From: Selaginella tamariscina
Lineage: Eukaryota; Streptophyta; Lycopodiopsida; Selaginellales; Selaginellaceae
Direction of reading: 5' to 3'
Length of the DNA stretch: 64,000 nt
NCBI GenBank assembly: GCA_003024785.1
Contig: PUQB01000324.1
Span: 273,307-337,306, forward strand
The translations under genes and the position numbers were made by a program. The notes below the pieces were generated by a model. That model was not told where the DNA came from. It saw nothing but the letters and a program-made list of their open reading frames with translations, and did no database searches. Shown here piece after piece: positions 58,150 through 64,000 of this stretch; positions within the stretch are counted from its first letter, which is position 1; every line of letters begins with the position of its first letter.

Positions 58150-58735
58150 ATATATCCCAGCCAAGTTTCTGACATATTCGTTACCCCATGAACCAATATC
58201 TCGTTTGGAACCAAGCTCTGGTGCCTTCTGTACGTGGAGATTAATTACATCCGCTTAATCAGAAGGGATATATAAAAAGAGTATTGTTGCAGCGTATACT
58301 CTGCAAGGCAAAACCTTGCGGCTTTTCTAAATGCTTTTATCAATGCCGGTTTGGCCAAGAGGAGTTGATGACTTCTGGTAATCGAGTGGATTCGCCAGTT
58401 GAGTAAATCTAGTGGAGCATGGCTGTTCAAGAACAGAGACCATGGTAAGGTTAGTGCTGCTGCAAGTTTGGGGTGTTAGACTTTATGATGGACTGCCCTA
58501 AGTGTACCCACTACTTGCTGTCGGAATCCTCACTTGCGGTGTTTAGGATCCGGCATATGCTCTTCTATACGATCCAGTGGCCAAAGATGATCCGGAGATT
58601 GGCGGGCGCTAGGCCTGGACTCAATAATATCAGACTCAAGGATGTAGCACAACGTCGATCCTGCCAAGATAATGCAGCACAATCCATATTACTTGCCGCA
58701 AAGCCTAAAGGAGCAGCTATTAGATATTGAAACAT
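58150..58735. repeat. Diverged duplicated segment, copy 1
   Basis: Shares an ordered set of blocks with 61910-62270: CAGCCAAG, GTCGGAATCCTCA, GGACTCAAGGATG, AATCCATATTACTTGCC and CAGCTATTAGATATTG-like. The 85-codon frame at 58473-58730 spans it but has no motif. It may be an old repeat or a decayed gene pair. Confidence 0.5.
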
Positions 58736-58739
58736 GTTA

Positions 58740-59141
58740 AGACACACAGGTCAACTATATTACTTTTTATTTAGTTTATAGAACAACAGCACAAGGAAAG
58801 AATGGGGAGGCCGATATGGACTGCCTTACTGACAGAATTTTCCCCCTTCTTGCTCAGATTTATATTTTTTTAGTTTTTTTTTTTTTAAAATTTCTTTTTA
58901 ATTCATTGAAAGCTAAAATTTAATTAATAGCGTAAAATAAATCAATAAAAAAATAAATCAAATAATTAATTACTATTAACTGTATTCATATTCTTAATGT
59001 ATTACCTTGAACATAATTTATTAGATTTAAATTTAAATTAAAATCTACAAAAAATATTTTTAAGATATATATACTACCTTATACAAATTAAATTTGTCAC
59101 TTATGTGTAAAAAAATAAAAATTAATATTTCTGTAACGCAG
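58740..59141. other. AT-rich spacer
   Basis: No gene. Poly-T near 58870 and AT-rich sequence up to the splice acceptor of the F-box-like exon. Confidence 0.5.
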
Positions 59142-60348
59142 GTTGGCTATTTCTGGTGTTTGCAAGGAATGGAGGGACTATTCAAGGCACTAGCGTGTGT
59201 GTAAACTTCTAATTGTGCTTAAGTTTAATGCATTTATTTATTTATTTTAAAGACCGTTCAATGTAGGTCATTTGGGAATCATTGATTTTCGGTAAAGTGC
59301 ATGGTGCCCGTGTAGTGTCATGTATGTGTACGCACAAATCATTGCTGATGATGATATCAAGATGTGTTGCTTTCCAGCTTAGAAATCGATGACAGCTTGT
59401 GGCTTGAATCTTTGCTAGGCAACATTCGAGTGTGGAAGTACCTCAATACTATACAGATTATTCAGACCAGTCTGGAGAAGCTCTGCTTAATTTTGACGCT
59501 TACACATCACAAGATACCACTCGAGAGTTCTAGGAACTTGTTGAGGTGCGAGAGACTGGAGTATCTGGAAATAGAGTTTACCTCCTTTAGGCATTACATA
59601 TTGCAAGCTTTTCAACTTAAGCATGACTCATTCAGCAATAGAGTGGCTGGTGCAAGCATGTGATGCACTTAAAAACTAGAATTGCATTTCGATTGCCGTA
59701 AAAAAGAGTTCCCTGAGCTGCAATTGCACGCACCGCAATTGGTTACTTTTGACATTTCAGAGATTACATCTTTGAATTTGATCAACAGCTATCTTAAATC
59801 TTTCTCCTGTATATACATGTGTGTATATAATAATTTAATTTATTTAGCATACACACGCACACACATAATCAGTTATTACTCCTAATCCGAGGTACCTTGA
59901 GAAGCTTAGGATGTCACTGGAGCTTTGAGAATGTAAAAGCATGTTTAGATAGGTACCCAATGTTCTTAGTTTTGGATCTGGCTTATGACTGGGGGATCTA
60001 TGACATTGGCACAATCCCAATCCACGATTTGTTTTCAAGCTTATGCAGACTTGAAAAGTTGGTAGTGAGTGCAGAACTATTTTATATACTTTTTTCTTAA
60101 ATTTTATTTGCTTGTTATTTAGATACTTGAAGAAGTAGTGCACGAGGAGGAAGCGAGATTGTATGAGACTGGAGGGACGGGCAAAGTACGCCATAAGCGT
60201 AAGGAATGCATATAGTGAAACAACTTCAGCTATTGGTAAGTTCTGGAGACTTTGGCCAGCTGTAAAGCTTGATGTTTCTTACGTCGAAGAAAGTGGAATG
60301 GCTGAGATTGAGGCTGAAACCTTCCTTAATTATAGTTTATTAAGTTAA
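59142..60348 (+). CDS. F-box/LRR-type protein gene, partial or decayed
   Basis: After an acceptor (CTGTAACGCAG) the frame reads LAISGVCKEWRDYSRH, the C-terminal half of an F-box (SCF ubiquitin-ligase adaptor motif). After a second acceptor near 59378, 59380-59660 gives leucine-rich repeat-like sequence (LEIDDSLWLESLLGNIRVWK, LRCERLEYLEIEF). 59690-59800 continues (FPELQLHAPQLVTFDISEIT, LNLINSYLKSFSC), then SLCRLEKLVVSAELF (60040-60080). The end is WPAVKLDVSYVEESGMAEIE with a TAA at about 60346. Several exons are in different frames, with stops between some of them, so it may be intron-rich or decayed. The N-terminal F-box half is not seen. The F-box/LRR class is likely; details are uncertain. 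Confidence 0.5.
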
Positions 60349-61909
60349 TTAGTTTAATGAATTAATATGCATTTAGAAGATATAAATTGAAAAGATTTTC
60401 AGAATTAATGCATTTCATTTATACTTGGTAATGAGTTTTCTTTAAATACATGTTTTTGCCTGATTTTTAATATTTATTAATTAATTAAACTTTTATTATA
60501 TCACTAATACAAAATGGGCTGAATTGTGAAAGCTTTCCCACTTTCTACTACTTAATAACTTTAATATCAAATATATACGTCCAGCATCGTGAACTAGTTT
60601 GTTAAACACATGTAATCACACACATGCATTGAGTTTAAATCTCTTGCAAGAGGTATATCTTGCTTTTCTAGACCGATTAATATTTATTTATTACTATTGC
60701 AGTACAAATATAAGGACTTCAAATCTCTTGCAACAGTATGCATGGTAGTATCATTTATTATTATAATCTTATTTTCTTACGGCGCTGCACATAAGAAAAT
60801 ATTATATTAATATAAATAAAGCTCATTTATCAGAACATTCTAATTAAGTGCAGATAATAAAGTTTTAAAGAAATGCAAATAGTTTGACTATCCTCTTCAT
60901 GTAAAACTACATCTGAATCAATTAAAAATAATTAATATTAATTTGACTCCCTCAGCTTGTATTCAAGCTTTCTGATTCAATGTTACAGAAGCAGATTCAT
61001 GCAACTTCTATGCCTAACTAAGTGTCATATTAAATGCCTAAATCCTTGAGTGTTTAGCAATTTCTGAACTCCATACCTCTCCTGGTCTGACTGAAAAGAG
61101 TTCTCGAGTTTTTATGCAACCAGAGAAATCAACGAGCACCTGATGTTTCGATATTTGCATGGAAGTGACTGAATGATACATATGGTAAGAAGATTGATGT
61201 GGAGGTGACCGGGATATACACTCAGATTGAGGCTTGCATTTTGGAAGATGAAAATACGCAACAACATGTGCAGCAAATGGGTTACCTCTTTGCAGAGCTG
61301 GAAGTATAAAAAAAACAATGCATTCCCACATTTAATGTAGTAATCAAGTAAAAAATAGAATGGCTATGTGGAGAATCTATTTGAACCATAAAACCTCACT
61401 TTTGATGAGGCTATACACATGTATAACAGTATGGATATGTAAGCGACATGGCATAGATACAATCTGACGATTAGCTTGCTGACATTTGTCTGACAGTTGT
61501 TTTGAAGGTTGTGGTCGTAATAAGCATGTAACTCTTATCTTTCTTAAGGGCGATACCTACGTGTTACTAACGGTGTCACAACGCCCAAATTAATGCTGAG
61601 ATCCTAACAATTGAGTGGCAACTTATAAGTTTCATACCCTTATAGAAGCACTATTACTGAGTGCATGGTACAAAAATTTCTTGGAATAGAAAATACCTGC
61701 TATTATTAATCTCATGTTTAAAGATTGAACACGCTCAAAAGCAGTTTAAAGAGCAGGCAAGCCGATATATTTGACGTAAACCAAAATGCACTTAGACGAA
61801 GGTTTATCATGGGTAGAAAACAACGTGTGGTAACAAACATATAATTTATAACCTTCTAGCACAACCTAAATTGATTATAAGGATACACGTCATGAGTATA
61901 TATTATGTG
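60349..61909. other. AT-rich intergenic region
   Basis: No convincing gene. A pair of overlapping minus-strand frames at 61038-61331 has no motif. Composition and lack of structure suggest non-coding DNA. Confidence 0.5.
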
Positions 61910-62270
61910 ATTTTACCCATACCCTCAGCCAAGATTCTAACGTATTCATGAATAGTCGGAATCCTCAATTGTGGTGTTCATTCAGTGGTCACAGATTCGC
62001 AGAGTTCGGCCTAGTTTATGCATGAACACACAGAGAAGAGGTGTCGGAGTTGCTTACACCAATATGGGACTCAAGGATGCAGCTGGGTTTTGCCGCGTTA
62101 ACACTGGGATTAGTGTACATTGGTTCCTACCAAGATGATGCAGCAATCCATATTACTTGCCTTAATGGTCTCATAAAGGTTTTTATGCCTGACTTTATCT
62201 TGATAAGCAAACACGTCAAAACCCTAAACAAACAGCTATCAGATATTGCTAAATATATTTCATATTTGAG
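61910..62270. repeat. Diverged duplicated segment, copy 2
   Basis: Partner of 58150-58735, in the same orientation, with the shared blocks GTCGGAATCCTCA, GGACTCAAGGATG, AATCCATATTACTTGCC and CAGCTATCAGATATTG. The 107-codon frame at 62041-62364 overlaps it and has no recognisable motif. Confidence 0.5.
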
Positions 62271-62979
62271 AGACATAAGGCTGTTTTGCACCAACCTTTG
62301 TAAATTTATTTCACACGAACATCTAAGAAAACCCTTACGAGTGTTAGATTGCACCAATACTTAAATGTATTTCAAGACCTTTTATAAATTAAAATATCAT
62401 TTAAAATGTCCACCAATGAAAAACATTTTTCACCTCCATTCAAAAAAAAATTAAGACTCACCATGAGCTACTTGGACATGTGCTTTAGGAAAAAAAGATT
62501 TCTAAACCTCGTATATGAAATATAAAGGTTAAGTGACCTCCAAAAGCATTACATAACTTTGCAATAAGAGATACTTAACAATCTTTTCCGATGTAATTTG
62601 ATTTAAAGATAACATGTATAACATAAATTAAAGTTATGTATAAATACCTAAATCACATTTAATTTTATGTTAAGGGCGGTGTATGTTCTGTTCCGGAACT
62701 CTAACATGGCACCGGTTATGAGAAGTGTTTTACCGGTTAACTTTAAAACAGTAAGAAGTGCTTCGGTTAAAAAAGGTTAATTCCGGAAAATTTCCGTTTT
62801 TTTAAAATATTACCGAAAATCTACTAATATAAGAGAATATACTTTAAATATACCAAATCTGAATGAGCTTCTTTAACAAATGGTTATAGGCAATCCAGTA
62901 TTGATTCCTCAACAGGTATAGATTAAAAAAATTACTTATAATATATTTATTATACATTGAAACTATTATTGATCAAATT

Positions 62980-63655
62980 GTTCCTAATTTTGAACAAGTA
63001 TGGATTTTGGAAGCGACTTGGAGATTGGGCATAATTAGAATGGATTTTGAACATGGAAGAATGTGGTGTAAAATTTGTAAGCGATACAAAGCAAACAAGT
63101 CGAAGTTACCATATGTATATTGTGTATACACCTATGTATGTATGTGAATTTTTGGCAAAATTGATGAAAGTCCATCGTGGGGTCTTATATTAATAAATCT
63201 ACAGACATCAGTGTTACAAAAAATATGGTTAGTTTTGTGAGATATTTGATGAGAATAATGTGATAAATGTGTTTAGTGACATGGTAAAGGTTGATAGTGC
63301 ATATGCCCTTGGTATCACAAATGCTTAGCATGGGTTGATAAATTCAACTTAAATATAGGCCGTTGGATGAAATTTAAATTCGACGATGCTTATGTGTTTC
63401 TAGGTGTTACTGCCTGTTTCATCCATTCATGACCAATCTTTATTGTATTGCACACAAATATGATGCATATAAGAGTGATGACTGCAGAGTTTTTTATAAA
63501 GAGGTGAACAGTATGATTAACAAGGTTTTTATTTTTTCCTGTTGAAGTGCAAACAGACAGTATTTTATTTGCTTTTTAGGAGCTAGAGTACAGAGAAGTA
63601 CGAGCTGAAGAGATAATAACCATGGCATAAAATTGACACTTTAGTAAATGGTTTT
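62980..63655 (+). pseudogene. hAT-type transposase remnant (ZNF862-like)
   Basis: In different frames the plus strand gives WRLGIIRMDFEHGRMWCKIC, then KRYKANKSKL, like a BED/TTF-type finger. Next comes NKSTDISVTKNMVSFVRY (about 63195-63245), the well-known hAT block around the first catalytic Asp position, then a VINVFSDMVKVDSAYALGIT-like stretch, and later an ACFIHS/CIAHKYDA-like stretch. It is a plain DNA-transposon relic with several frame changes. No terminal repeats were found. A CCGG-rich stretch at 62690-62800 may be part of it. Confidence 0.5.
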
Positions 63656-64000
63656 AGGTTTAAAATGTTATATGACATTTTATAAATTATGTTAAATGTC
63701 AAAAACATTTTACATGTGACACTTTAGGTCAAAAAAATTTAAGAATAAGAATATTTTAAGAATATACTTTAACTTTTGTTAATTAATAAGTAAAATATAT
63801 AATAAATCATTCTAAAAGTATATATTTTTTAAGTTATATATATTAATTGTCAATAACATTATTTAGATTTACCGTTAATAAATCAAAGTTGTGCATACAT
63901 TGGTTAAGGGTTTGCGGAAAGCCAACCCATATTACACAGTTTTTTAAACAAAGTACATAGAAACATTTAACCGATATTTTGATGTGATTACATCTGTCCT
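63656..64000. other. AT-rich right edge of the window
   Basis: No gene or repeat is recognised. Two AATATATT-rich stretches lead to the window end. Confidence 0.5.

Overview
The window looks like nuclear DNA of a land plant. Plant-type genes are interspersed with intron-rich remnants, long (GA)n/(TA)n/(CA)n microsatellites, TTTAGGG telomere-type islands and a dense, nested transposon load. The transposon families (a DUF7869-like DDE transposase, and a MULE with an unusual zinc-finger/SWIM transposase) suggest a seed-free plant, perhaps a fern, lycophyte or moss. That placement is inference, and the species is not identifiable from the sequence alone.

Layout: 0.3-5.1 kb holds an old, broken Ty3/gypsy-type fossil (gag and protease on the minus strand) flanked by two related arms in inverted orientation. 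5.4-18 kb is a host gene cluster: a decayed GH5 glucanase fragment (+), an EF-hand gene end (+), a PR-1/CAP gene broken by two frame changes (+), a FYVE-Ysc84 gene (-) with several frame changes, and an apparently intact ten-exon IQ-motif calmodulin-binding (IQM) gene (+). 19.0-26.7 kb is a complete-ended 7.69-kb Mutator-like element (called E1a here) with a 9-bp target duplication. 27.0-50.5 kb is a second copy (E1b) with its own 9-bp duplication. E1b was split by a 14.8-kb transposon of another type (E2, 29104-43929, 4-bp duplication) and by an 852-bp hAT-like element (E3, 8-bp duplication). 53.8-58.0 kb is a broken Ty1/copia fossil with very short LTRs. The right end carries an F-box/LRR-like gene, a diverged duplicated segment and a decayed hAT transposase, in AT-rich DNA.

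The most unusual content is in E1 and E2. Their transposases look unrelated, yet each element carries a large gene that fuses a ParB-like domain to a DNA N4/N6-methyltransferase-like domain of beta-type motif order. In both, this gene is head-to-head with the transposase gene, and the space between them is filled with arrays of palindromic or hairpin repeats. In E2 the repeat is the perfect 18-bp palindrome GGCGGGATTAATCCCGCC: about 28 copies upstream of the methyltransferase gene and about 15 upstream of the transposase gene. In E1 it is a GCCGAC...GTCGGC hairpin. E2 also carries an FCP1/NIF-type HAD phosphatase-like gene, and its transposase and methyltransferase genes seem to share an N-terminal module. 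All three DNA transposons carry AGAATATTCT blocks that match the plant heat-shock element. The copies here are damaged, so function must be judged from relatives elsewhere in the genome.

All calls come from reading the sequence and recalled family knowledge; no database search was run.
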